64,000 nt of DNA from CAZSAK01 sp964605155. GTDB lineage: Bacteria; Pseudomonadota; Gammaproteobacteria; SZUA-140. Below are positions 28,238 to 35,754 of this stretch, one piece after another. Both the position numbers and the translations under genes were made by a program. The notes under the pieces were generated by a model. It did not search any database. It was not told where the DNA came from and worked only from the letters and a program-made list of their open reading frames with translations. Every line of letters starts with the position of its first letter. Positions within the stretch are counted from its first letter, which is position 1. The stretch covers positions 62,001 to 126,000 of the forward strand of contig CAZSAK010000003.1 of NCBI GenBank assembly GCA_964605155.1. Reading direction: 5' to 3'.

Positions 28238-28789
28238 ATGAAAACTTTGAGCAAGGTAATGATTGTGGCAATTTCAGTGGTCCTGCTGGCGGCATGTGGT
28301 ACTACGGGAAGTAAAAGGGCCAGCACCGGTGCGGATCGCGGCGTTACCGAAGTGGAGGTCGGCGGCGAAACGGCGGGCGGTGGCGCCGAATCAATGGGGA
28401 TAGGGGGCAGCGGCGAGTTTGCCGGCGAAAGGCTGGATGATCCTTCCAGCATACTTTCCAAGCGCGTGATCTATTTCGACTTTGACAGCAGTGACATCAA
28501 GGATGAATACCGCGATATCATCAAGGCACATGCGACCTATCTGGCAAATCATCCGAGTGCCTCGATTGTCCTCGAAGGTCATGCCGATGAGCGCGGCTCT
28601 CGTGAATACAATATCGGGCTGGGCGAACGACGCGCCAAGGCCGTAAGCCGTTTTCTGACCTTGCAGGGTGCCTCGTCCTCTCAAGTTGAAACCATCAGTT
28701 ACGGTGAAGAAAGACCGGTAGCCTTCGGCCATGATGAATCATCCTGGAAACTGAATCGCAGGGTGGAAATCGTCTACCAGGGTAGCTAA
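28238..28789 (+). CDS. pal: Peptidoglycan-associated lipoprotein Pal
   Basis: The 183-residue lipoprotein has a signal peptide ending in the lipobox LLAAC, with Cys20 lipidated. A Gly/Ser/Glu-rich linker leads to an OmpA-like domain: VIYFDFDSSDIKDEYRDII and LEGHADERGSREYNIGLGERRA, which binds diaminopimelate in peptidoglycan. It tethers the outer membrane to the wall and helps constriction. AGGAG lies 7 bases before the ATG. Confidence 0.97.
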   Translation: MKTLSKVMIVAISVVLLAACGTTGSKRASTGADRGVTEVEVGGETAGGGAESMGIGGSGEFAGERLDDPSSILSKRVIYFDFDSSDIKDEYRDIIKAHATYLANHPSASIVLEGHADERGSREYNIGLGERRAKAVSRFLTLQGASSSQVETISYGEERPVAFGHDESSWKLNRRVEIVYQGS

Positions 28790-28848
28790 CGGGAATGTTG
28801 TGTGTCCGGTCGGCAGGACACGGCCGTAGAGATCAAGATAGTCAGAAC

Positions 28849-29808
28849 ATGCGGGAAACCGGCAAGTTTCCGATTGAATCGTTTGCGGCGCGGCTGCCGA
28901 CACTGATGTTGCCACTGATGCTAACAGTGGCATGCGGCATGTCGCAGACCGTTTTCGCGGCCGAGGATCTGCCGCCGATACTGGAATCACAGCCCATATC
29001 GCAATCCCCCCCGCTGGTCAACCGCGGGCTGTCGCTTGAGGCCCGGGTTACCAGGCTGGAAAGCCTGCTGGATAACCAGACCCTGGTGGACATGATGGTG
29101 CGGCTGGAGGATTTGCAAAAAGATGTACAGCAACTGCGGGGCAGTGTCGAGGTGCAAACGCATGATCTGGAAGGTATCAAACAGCGCCAGCGTGACCTGT
29201 ATCTCGATATCGATCGCCGTTTGCGTCAACTGGAAGTTGCGGCAGGTAAAGGGTCAGCAGATGTTTCCACCGGCGCCGCCCCGGGGTCCCGTAGCAATAT
29301 GCCGCCGACTGCAGGTGGTGCAAGCGCGCCGATAGCCGCTATGACATCAGCGCCGGCACCTGGTGGTCAATCGGAGGGTAACGCGGCGCTGACTGATGAA
29401 ACGGAACAAAATGTGGATTCTCTGGCTGAACAGTCCGCTTACCAGAGTGCCTTCAATATCCTCAAGGAAGGACGATATGAGGAGGCGATCAATGCATTCG
29501 GCAAGTTCCTGTCTCGTTATCCCCACGGTCAGTTTTCAGGTAATGCCCAGTACTGGCTGGGTGAGGCGAATTACGTCACCCGTCAGTTCCCGGCTGCTGT
29601 CGAGGAATTCAACAAGGTCCTGGTCTCGTATCCCGAGAGCAACAAAGTACCTGATGCGATGCTCAAGCTTGGATTCAGTTATTATGAATTGAATGACTGG
29701 GAACATGCGAATTCCGTCCTCAACAAGCTTGTTGAGAATTTCCCCTCAAGCACGGCGGCGCAGTTGGCGCAGAACCGGCTTCACCGTATGAAAGTGGAAG
29801 GGCATTAG
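28849..29808 (+). CDS. cpoB: Cell division coordinator CpoB (YbgF)
   Basis: About 319 residues from ATG 28849; the frame is open back to an ATG at 28795, and neither start has a good ribosome site. A hydrophobic signal region (LPTLMLPLMLTVACGMSQTVFA) comes first. A coiled-coil trimerisation segment (about residues 50-120: VTRLESLLDNQTLVDMMVRL) follows, then a linker, then TPR repeats (YQSAFNILKEGRYEEAINAF, AQYWLGEANYVTRQFPAAVEEF). CpoB coordinates peptidoglycan synthesis with outer-membrane constriction through TolA. It is the last gene of the tol-pal operon, as usual. Confidence 0.93.
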   Translation: MRETGKFPIESFAARLPTLMLPLMLTVACGMSQTVFAAEDLPPILESQPISQSPPLVNRGLSLEARVTRLESLLDNQTLVDMMVRLEDLQKDVQQLRGSVEVQTHDLEGIKQRQRDLYLDIDRRLRQLEVAAGKGSADVSTGAAPGSRSNMPPTAGGASAPIAAMTSAPAPGGQSEGNAALTDETEQNVDSLAEQSAYQSAFNILKEGRYEEAINAFGKFLSRYPHGQFSGNAQYWLGEANYVTRQFPAAVEEFNKVLVSYPESNKVPDAMLKLGFSYYELNDWEHANSVLNKLVENFPSSTAAQLAQNRLHRMKVEGH

Positions 29809-29904
29809 GCGATATCGTTTGCCGGACAGCGACTCGCGCCGGACTTCCTTGACATCTTTTCAGATGGTTTCTTTCCTTCTTTATTCAATGGGCTTCGGGA
29901 TGTC

Positions 29905-30570
29905 ATGACCACTTGCAAGGAACATTCCGCGACACGATTGAAGATCAATGAGATCTTTTATTCACTGCAGGGCGAATCCCGCAGCAGCGGCTTTCCAACA
30001 GTGTTTATCCGGCTTACCGGCTGTCCGCTGCGTTGCGTGTACTGTGATACGGCTTATGCATTCCACGATGGTACGGTGATGACGCTGTCCGAGATACTGG
30101 ACCGGGTAAGGTTGTATCAGGTGCGGCACATAACGGTGACAGGTGGTGAGCCGCTTGCACAGAAAGGCTGTCAGGAGTTGCTTGCAGAGTTATGTGACCT
30201 GGGTTATGAGGTATCGCTGGAGACGGCTGGCGCGCTTGATATCTCTCATGTCGATCCGCGCGTCGTCAAGGTGATGGACATCAAGACACCGGCCTCGGGC
30301 GAGGCGGACAGAAATCTATATGCGAATATCGCATATCTCGGACACAAGGATCAGGTCAAGTTTGTGCTGTGTGACGCAGACGATTACCGCTGGGCCAGGG
30401 AAATCATCAATGATTACAAACTTGAATCGGTTTGCGAAATACTATTCAGTCCCGCTTACCGTCAACTCGAGGCGTCGACTCTGGCGGACTGGATCCTTGC
30501 GGACGGATTGCCGGTGCGCCTGCAGATCCAGCTGCATAAGTATCTGTGGGGAGACGTCCCCGGCAGGTAA
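29905..30570 (+). CDS. queE: 7-carboxy-7-deazaguanine synthase QueE
   Basis: The 221-residue radical-SAM enzyme makes 7-carboxy-7-deazaguanine, a queuosine precursor. INEIFYSLQGESRSSGFPTVFIRL precedes the cluster motif CPLRCVYC (a CX3CX2C pattern), and TVTGGEPLAQ is the SAM-binding GGE motif. It lies 97 bases after cpoB and 100 bases before queC. This cpoB-queE-queC order is frequent in gammaproteobacteria. Confidence 0.95.
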   Translation: MTTCKEHSATRLKINEIFYSLQGESRSSGFPTVFIRLTGCPLRCVYCDTAYAFHDGTVMTLSEILDRVRLYQVRHITVTGGEPLAQKGCQELLAELCDLGYEVSLETAGALDISHVDPRVVKVMDIKTPASGEADRNLYANIAYLGHKDQVKFVLCDADDYRWAREIINDYKLESVCEILFSPAYRQLEASTLADWILADGLPVRLQIQLHKYLWGDVPGR

Positions 30571-30670
30571 CATTAAAAACTCTGCGCCTGTTAATACGGC
30601 GTTCACCCTGTAAGGGGGTACCGAGGAATACTGAACACAAAATCCGGGGCCGTGAAACGGCATATCATAT

Positions 30671-31360
30671 ATGAGTGTTAGTGATGATCAGTCAGCAAAG
30701 GCCGTGGTGCTGTTGTCGGGAGGGCTTGATTCCGCGACGCTGCTTGCACTGGCACGGGAACAGGGATATCGATGTTATGTGCTGAGTTTCAATTACTCGC
30801 AACGGCATCGTATAGAGTTACAGGCCGCGGCGGAAATCGCTGACATGCTGGGCGCGGTCGAGCACAAGATAATCAGCATCAACCTCGACTCGATCGGGGG
30901 ATCTGCACTCACGGATTTCGATATTCCGGTTCCACAAACACCGTCCAGTCAGATACCGGTGACCTATGTACCCGCCCGTAATACGGTGTTTTTGTCGCTG
31001 GCACTGGGATGGGCCGAAGTTCTGGGCGCAATGGATATATTTATCGGTGTCAACGCGGTTGATTACTCCGGATATCCCGATTGCCGGCCGGAGTATATCG
31101 ATGCCTTTACCAGGCTGGCGAATCTTGCAACCAGGGCAGGAGTTGAAGGGCGGCATTTCACCATACAAACGCCACTGATTGCGATGGGCAAGGCCGATAT
31201 CATTCGCGAAGGAATCCGGCTGGGTGTTGATTATTCCCGTACTATTTCCTGTTATGCGGCTGATGAACAGGGCCGGGCCTGTGGCCGCTGTGATTCATGC
31301 CGTTTGCGCGCTGCGGGGTTTGTGCAGGCGGGAATTGCCGATCCAACGGTTTATTATTGA
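30671..31360 (+). CDS. queC: 7-cyano-7-deazaguanine synthase QueC
   Basis: The 229-residue enzyme converts carboxy-deazaguanine to preQ0 using ATP and ammonia. [16 protein letters not shown] is the PP-loop. [25 protein letters not shown] holds the zinc-binding cysteines. The start is ATG 30671. queD is not in the window, so the pathway is completed elsewhere. Confidence 0.96.
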   Translation: MSVSDDQSAKAVVLLSGGLDSATLLALAREQGYRCYVLSFNYSQRHRIELQAAAEIADMLGAVEHKIISINLDSIGGSALTDFDIPVPQTPSSQIPVTYVPARNTVFLSLALGWAEVLGAMDIFIGVNAVDYSGYPDCRPEYIDAFTRLANLATRAGVEGRHFTIQTPLIAMGKADIIREGIRLGVDYSRTISCYAADEQGRACGRCDSCRLRAAGFVQAGIADPTVYY

Positions 31361-31487
31361 TACTTACTTACCGATATTGGGTTGTTCCGCCACTATCACT
31401 GATCCGGGAGATATCCGGGAAGAGATTGGCCTGTGTTGGTGAATCTTGCTAAAATGCCCCGCTTCAGTAAATCTCGCCGGGGTTAAG

Positions 31488-31493
31488 TATAAT
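31488..31493 (+). promoter_or_regulatory. Likely -10 element of the tRNA-Lys transcript
   Basis: A perfect TATAAT sits three bases before the duplicated tRNA 5' end. No good -35 is seen at normal spacing; TTCAGT lies 19 bases upstream. If used, the transcript would begin with the partial tRNA copy and read through the insert into the intact tRNA. Confidence 0.45.
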
Positions 31494-31495
31494 GC

Positions 31496-31642
31496 GGGCC
31501 GTTAGCTCAGTTGGGTGAGCGGCGACCGAATGTTCGGTGAACATTCGCAGCGCGGCGAACGCCTTGCCATGGAAGGCAAGGCAGGTGGTAAGGTAATGCG
31601 CAGTGACCGCGCCAGGGATGGCATCGGGATTACTAATTATGT
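31496..31642 (+). repeat. Duplicated tRNA 5' end plus hairpin-rich insert
   Basis: Bases 31496-31514 are identical to the first 19 bases of the tRNA-Lys gene (31643-31661), exactly 147 bases apart. The copy extends through a complete D-arm (GCTC/GAGC), although its D-loop differs from that of the intact tRNA. It then breaks into unrelated sequence with two perfect hairpins: CGAATGTTC/GAACATTCG (31527-31535 and 31539-31547) and GCCTTGCC/GGCAAGGC (31561-31568 and 31575-31582). No reading frame is present. The pattern fits a small non-autonomous repeat placed in or beside a tRNA gene; a related tRNA gene degraded by such an insert is the alternative. Confidence 0.7.
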
Positions 31643-31718
31643 GGGCCGTTAGCTCAGTTGGCAGAGCAGTTGGCTTTTAACCAATTGGTCGTAGGTTCGA
31701 ATCCTACACGGCCCACCA
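31643..31718 (+). tRNA. tRNA-Lys (anticodon TTT)
   Basis: A full 76-base cloverleaf. The acceptor stem GGGCCGT (31643-31649) pairs with ACGGCCC (31708-31714), followed by A and an encoded CCA (31716-31718). The D-arm is GCTC/GAGC. The anticodon stem GTTGG/CCAAT holds the loop CTTTTAA, giving anticodon TTT for lysine. The T-arm GTAGG/CCTAC holds the TTCGAAT loop. All arms pair well, so the gene looks functional despite the partial copy upstream. Confidence 0.95.
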
Positions 31719-31797
31719 CTCCATTGCGATTATGATGCTCGATGCTTCATCCTTGCAGTTGACTCCACTGTAATATCTGGTTGATTATCCTGGCCAG

Positions 31798-33033
31798 ATG
31801 ATTTTCTTCCATGTCCTGAAAGATGTACAGGTAATCTCCCGAGGGACCGGAGATGTTGTCCGGTTCAGGGCGCCTCGTTCACCGCTTGTCGGCATACAGG
31901 ATCTGACCTCCTCGCAAATTTATTTTACGACCCATGCGCAGTATGCACAGCTGGTGAAGGCGATCCCTGATGCACAATCTGTGTTAAGGGTGCTGGATGA
32001 TCTGGCAGTAGACATGATCCGCCGTCAGGACACATTTCCGGTTGATATATCGTTTTATCAGCAAGGTATACAGCAGGAAATCTTCCGGCGGCACGGCAAG
32101 TCGATAAAGATTGCCGTGATTAACGGGATGGGTTTCGGTATTGGTGACTCTATCGTGGGGCTGCAGGCCCTGAATATATTTCATGGGCGCATCAGGACAA
32201 ATTACAAACGCATTTCGATCGATATGTTTCAGAGGATAAAACCCGAGTTGCGTCCCCTCTATCAGCGCAGTAATGCTGTTAATCAGGTTTATGACATGCC
32301 GCAAACGCTTGCAAAATTGCTTGGCTACGATTATTCCATGTCACTGGAGGCCTTTACTGCATCCCCGCAGTTCAATTCTATGCCCATGATCGATTATTTT
32401 CTGGCAAAGCTGGGGCTGGATCCTGCAAACATCGCCGCTGATGAAAAACGGTGTAGATTCCCGGCACGGACGCACCTTGCCAACAAGGGGGGCAAGGCCG
32501 TTGACGATCTGTTGGCATCCTTTAAAAACAGGGGCTGCCGGCTGCTACTGGTGCATCCCTTTGCCAGTGATGCCGTACGTTCGGTGCCGGATGACCATCT
32601 GAAGACATTGCTTGATTATCTGATCGGCCATACCGACTACATTCTGGTCGGGGCCTTGGATATAACTTATGAGAACAAGCGATACATCAACCTGGCATCA
32701 ATGTCGAAAACGGTGGAGGATTTTATCAGCATCGTCTCCCGCATGGATGCCGTCATCACCGTCGATACCTCGACCTATCATATCGCTGATTGTTTTAATA
32801 TTCCCACTGTCGTACTGTTCAATACGATAGATCCGCATTTTCGAATAGTCTATTATCCTCACACCAGGGGTATATGGCTGGCTGAAGGCAGGAATTCCCT
32901 GGCAACGCGGCATAAAGGATTTACAGAGAGGGACAGGGTGGAACTGGATGCTGTATATAAGCAATTCGATCATGAAAGACTGCTGCGGGAACTGGATATG
33001 GCGATCGAATCCATCAGGTCCGGCGCAACCTGA
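31798..33033 (+). CDS. GT9-like (heptosyltransferase-fold) protein
   Basis: The 411-residue protein has no membrane helices. The C-terminal half resembles GT9 heptosyltransferases: RLLLVHPFASDAVRSVPDDHLKTLLDYL, then ILVGALDITYENKRYINLASM, then MDAVITVDTSTYHIADCFNIPTVVLFNT. The last is the nucleotide-sugar-binding end of a GT-B fold. The N-terminal half contains IAVINGMGFGIGDSIVGLQAL, a GD-type loop where heptosyltransferases have their first glycine-rich motif. It stands alone between tRNA-Lys and the convergent apaG, not in an LPS cluster. The acceptor is unknown. Confidence 0.72.
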   Translation: MIFFHVLKDVQVISRGTGDVVRFRAPRSPLVGIQDLTSSQIYFTTHAQYAQLVKAIPDAQSVLRVLDDLAVDMIRRQDTFPVDISFYQQGIQQEIFRRHGKSIKIAVINGMGFGIGDSIVGLQALNIFHGRIRTNYKRISIDMFQRIKPELRPLYQRSNAVNQVYDMPQTLAKLLGYDYSMSLEAFTASPQFNSMPMIDYFLAKLGLDPANIAADEKRCRFPARTHLANKGGKAVDDLLASFKNRGCRLLLVHPFASDAVRSVPDDHLKTLLDYLIGHTDYILVGALDITYENKRYINLASMSKTVEDFISIVSRMDAVITVDTSTYHIADCFNIPTVVLFNTIDPHFRIVYYPHTRGIWLAEGRNSLATRHKGFTERDRVELDAVYKQFDHERLLRELDMAIESIRSGAT

Positions 33034-33041
33034 ATGCTGTG

Positions 33042-33431
33042 CTAATGGATTGTGTAGGGTTGCGTCAGGGAAAAAGGCGCAATTTCAACCTCGAAGTCGC
33101 TGCCGTTCTGTCTTGTCATCTGATAGCTGCCGTGCATCGTTCCGAACGATGTATGGAGCGGGCACGCTGATGTATATTGAAAAGTCTCGCCTGGTGCAAG
33201 TACGGGTTGTTCTCCAACGACACCTTCACCCACGACTTCCTGGACCTGTCCGTTGGCATCCGTGATGATCCAGTGCCTGCCGAGCAGTTTTACGGTTTCA
33301 TCGCCTTCGTTCTGAATCTGCACCGTATAGGCATAGAACCACTGATTGCTCTCCGGAGCGGAACGTTCAGGTACATACTGGGATTGAACCTTTACACGAA
33401 TCCCTTGTGTACATGATTCGGATTTGTGCAT
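33042..33431 (-). CDS. apaG: ApaG domain protein
   Basis: The 129-residue protein has the fibronectin-like ApaG fold: GIRVKVQSQYVPERSAPESNQWFYAYTVQIQNEGDE, LLGRHWIITDANG and VVGEGVVGEQPVLAPGETFQYTS. ApaG is tied to magnesium/cobalt resistance phenotypes, but its molecular role is unclear. AAGGAG lies 8 bases before the ATG. The usual apaH and ksgA neighbours are absent here. Confidence 0.94.
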   Translation of the reverse strand: MHKSESCTQGIRVKVQSQYVPERSAPESNQWFYAYTVQIQNEGDETVKLLGRHWIITDANGQVQEVVGEGVVGEQPVLAPGETFQYTSACPLHTSFGTMHGSYQMTRQNGSDFEVEIAPFSLTQPYTIH

Positions 33432-33583
33432 GATGATGCTCCTTTTCAGAACCGGGAACGCCGGGTAATCAATCTTGAAAGCACCAAACCCGTATGCATA
33501 TTGCTTTCATACGGTATATACAAGTTTCAGTCGCTGTTGATTCGTATTACCCATGTAGACAAACATCACAAAATGGTACGGCA

Positions 33584-33616
33584 GTGACGCTGATCATCGA
33601 GTGACGCTGATCATCG
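33584..33616. repeat. 17-base tandem repeat, two copies
   Basis: GTGACGCTGATCATCGA occurs at 33584-33600 and again, one base short, at 33601-33616. It lies in the roughly 290-base gap between apaG and the sthA remnant, which otherwise shows no gene. It is too short to call a minisatellite. Confidence 0.8.
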
Positions 33617-33719
33617 CCACCTGAGATATATTATAGTCTCTGTACGGGATTTTTAAAACTGCCCGGGATCCAGGCATCAACTGACAGGTAGCTTGTATCG
33701 TACTACCGGGTTACGAGGA

Positions 33720-34079
33720 TCATGCTGCGATCCTGTTCCAGGCATCAAGCGCCGCGACCTTGTATGCCTCGGCCAGGGTGGGGTAATTGAATACATTCTC
33801 GATGAAATAATCGAGTGTGCCGCCCAATACCAGTGCGGCCTGACCGATATGGATCAGTTCAGTGGCCCCTTCTCCGAGAATATGGACACCCAGCACCCGG
33901 CGATCTTCAAGGGAAAACAGTATCTTCAGGATTCCTGCGTTCAGTCCCATTATCTGGCTGCGTGCAGTTTCACGCAGTCGTGCAATCCCGGTTTCGTAGG
34001 GGATCCTTTCTGCGGTCAGTTCCTGTTCGGTTCTTCCGACCATGCTCATCTCGGGAACGGCGTAAACACCAAAGGGAAA
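33720..34079 (-). pseudogene. sthA: 3' remnant of soluble pyridine nucleotide transhydrogenase
   Basis: About 120 codons encode the C-terminal dimerisation domain of SthA. They run from FGVYAVPEMSMVGRTEQELTAE through ILKILFSLEDRRVLGVHILGEGATELIHIGQ to NYPTLAEAYKVAALDAWNRIAA. A complete SthA has about 460 residues with FAD and NAD domains before this. Upstream of 34079 the same frame no longer resembles the family. The 5' three-quarters is therefore gone, most likely by deletion, and no intact copy is visible in the window. An ATG at 34049 could give a 109-residue product, but function is improbable. Confidence 0.85.
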
Positions 34080-34274
34080 ATGCGCCGGCCGACAGTTTGC
34101 CGAATGGTTGAATGCATGGCATGTCGCCAGACGACCGCTATTGTTTGTAATCTGGGAACGATGGTGGGGACGGGATGTTAGTACTGCTGCTGGGATACAG
34201 TATCTTCATCTCTGCAGGCGGACTCCAGTCAGGCAGCAACGCATATAACCATCTGCGGGTACAGGTCGGGAAAA

Positions 34275-35720
34275 TCAGTGCTCCTTTTCCTGTTTGTATT
34301 CATCTTCCAGTTGCGTAATTCTTGCCTGTATTCGCGCCTTGAGCATTGAGTCGTCCTTGTCAGTATTGTTGAGCGCGATCTTCAATTGATCGATCGCTGT
34401 GTGTGTCTGGCCGTTGAGATAATGGTATTCGGCCAGTGCCTGATGCGCCGCGACAAGGTGGCCGGCATCGGTCTCGGCCTGTGCCAGCAGGGAATAGATT
34501 TTGGTCGTGGCGGGCCGTTGGCGAAGGTGTTCATGCAGCAGATCAACCGCTTTCTGCGGTTGACCGTCCTGTATCAGGGCATTTGTATAATACACGGTAA
34601 GTGGATAGTTATGCGGGTACAGCCCGAAATTATCCGCGTAGATCTCCAATGCCTTGTCCATGTGATCGTCCGCCATCTCGATCCTTGCCAGGACAAACTG
34701 GTAGGCCAGTCTTTCCGGATCCTGCTTGATCAATTTCAATATTTCATTGCGGGCCTGGTCATATTTGCTGTCCGCCAGCAAGGCCAGCGCATAGCCGTAG
34801 CGTAGCGCAGGTCGCCCGGCTGGGGAGGCGTCCTGCAACAACCTGGCGAAATAATCAACGCTGTTCAGTGTCGTGTTTTCCCTTTCTACCAGCAATTTGG
34901 TTTTTATCAACGCATAGTTGCCGCTGTCCGGTCTGGGGTCGTATGAAAGTTGTTCAGCCCTGTTTCTGGTGTCGGCTATACGAGTTACCGTGACCGGGTG
35001 GGTACGCAGGAATTCATATGCCTGATCGTCGGAAAAGCGTGTCGATTGTTGCAGGCGTTCAAAGAATTTCGGCATGCTGCGGGGATTGAATCCGGATTTC
35101 GCCAGGGTCTGCATTCCGAGACGATCCGCTTCTTCCTCGTTTGAGCGGGTGAAATTTATCTGGCTTTGAGCACTGCCCGCCGCGGTGGCCGCAATAGCCG
35201 CTTCACCCAGTTGTCCGTTCTGCTTGCCGAGGATGATCGCAGCGATGATCGCTGCCGTGGCCGGCAGACTCATCTTGGAGGCAGCCTCGAAGGCACGTGC
35301 CAGATGTCGTTGCGTCACGTGCGCTATTTCGTGGGCGACCACGGATGCCAGTTCGCTTTCATTCTGTGTAATCAGGATCAGACCGGTATTGATGCCGATA
35401 TAACCGCCCGGACCGGCAAATGCGTTGATGGCCGGATCCTCGACCACGAAAAACGTGAATTTCCTCCCGCCGGTGTCGGTGTTCGCCAGCAGGCGATAAC
35501 CAAGCGACTGCACATATTCACTGACCTCAGGATCCTGATTGATGGTGAGGGTCTGGCGGATGTTGCGCATGAAGGCATCACCCAGACGCTGTTCTTCTTC
35601 AGCTGACAGGTATCGCTGGGAGGATTCTCCAATACTCGGCAGTTCTACCGCCTGCACGGGGGGCAGACACAGAGAGGGCAGTAATGCCATGATAAACAGA
35701 TATTTTGTCAGCGAGTTCAA
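34275..35720 (-). CDS. Periplasmic M48 metalloprotease, BepA-like, with TPR repeats
   Basis: The 481-residue protein has a signal peptide (LFIMALLPSLCLPPVQA). The M48 zinc site is VVAHEIAHVTQRHLARAFE (HEXXH), with the third ligand in NEEEADRLGMQTL. TPR-like repeats fill the C-terminal third (DHMDKALEIYADNFGLYPHN, LLAQAETDAGHLVAAHQALAEY). BepA degrades or helps assemble outer-membrane proteins such as LptD. The likely start is TTG at 35720. It lies 34 bases downstream of uvrA on the same strand. Confidence 0.88.
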   Translation of the reverse strand: MNSLTKYLFIMALLPSLCLPPVQAVELPSIGESSQRYLSAEEEQRLGDAFMRNIRQTLTINQDPEVSEYVQSLGYRLLANTDTGGRKFTFFVVEDPAINAFAGPGGYIGINTGLILITQNESELASVVAHEIAHVTQRHLARAFEAASKMSLPATAAIIAAIILGKQNGQLGEAAIAATAAGSAQSQINFTRSNEEEADRLGMQTLAKSGFNPRSMPKFFERLQQSTRFSDDQAYEFLRTHPVTVTRIADTRNRAEQLSYDPRPDSGNYALIKTKLLVERENTTLNSVDYFARLLQDASPAGRPALRYGYALALLADSKYDQARNEILKLIKQDPERLAYQFVLARIEMADDHMDKALEIYADNFGLYPHNYPLTVYYTNALIQDGQPQKAVDLLHEHLRQRPATTKIYSLLAQAETDAGHLVAAHQALAEYHYLNGQTHTAIDQLKIALNNTDKDDSMLKARIQARITQLEDEYKQEKEH

Positions 35721-35754
35721 GGGTTCAGGGTAAATCCGGCTACGATTGTCAACA

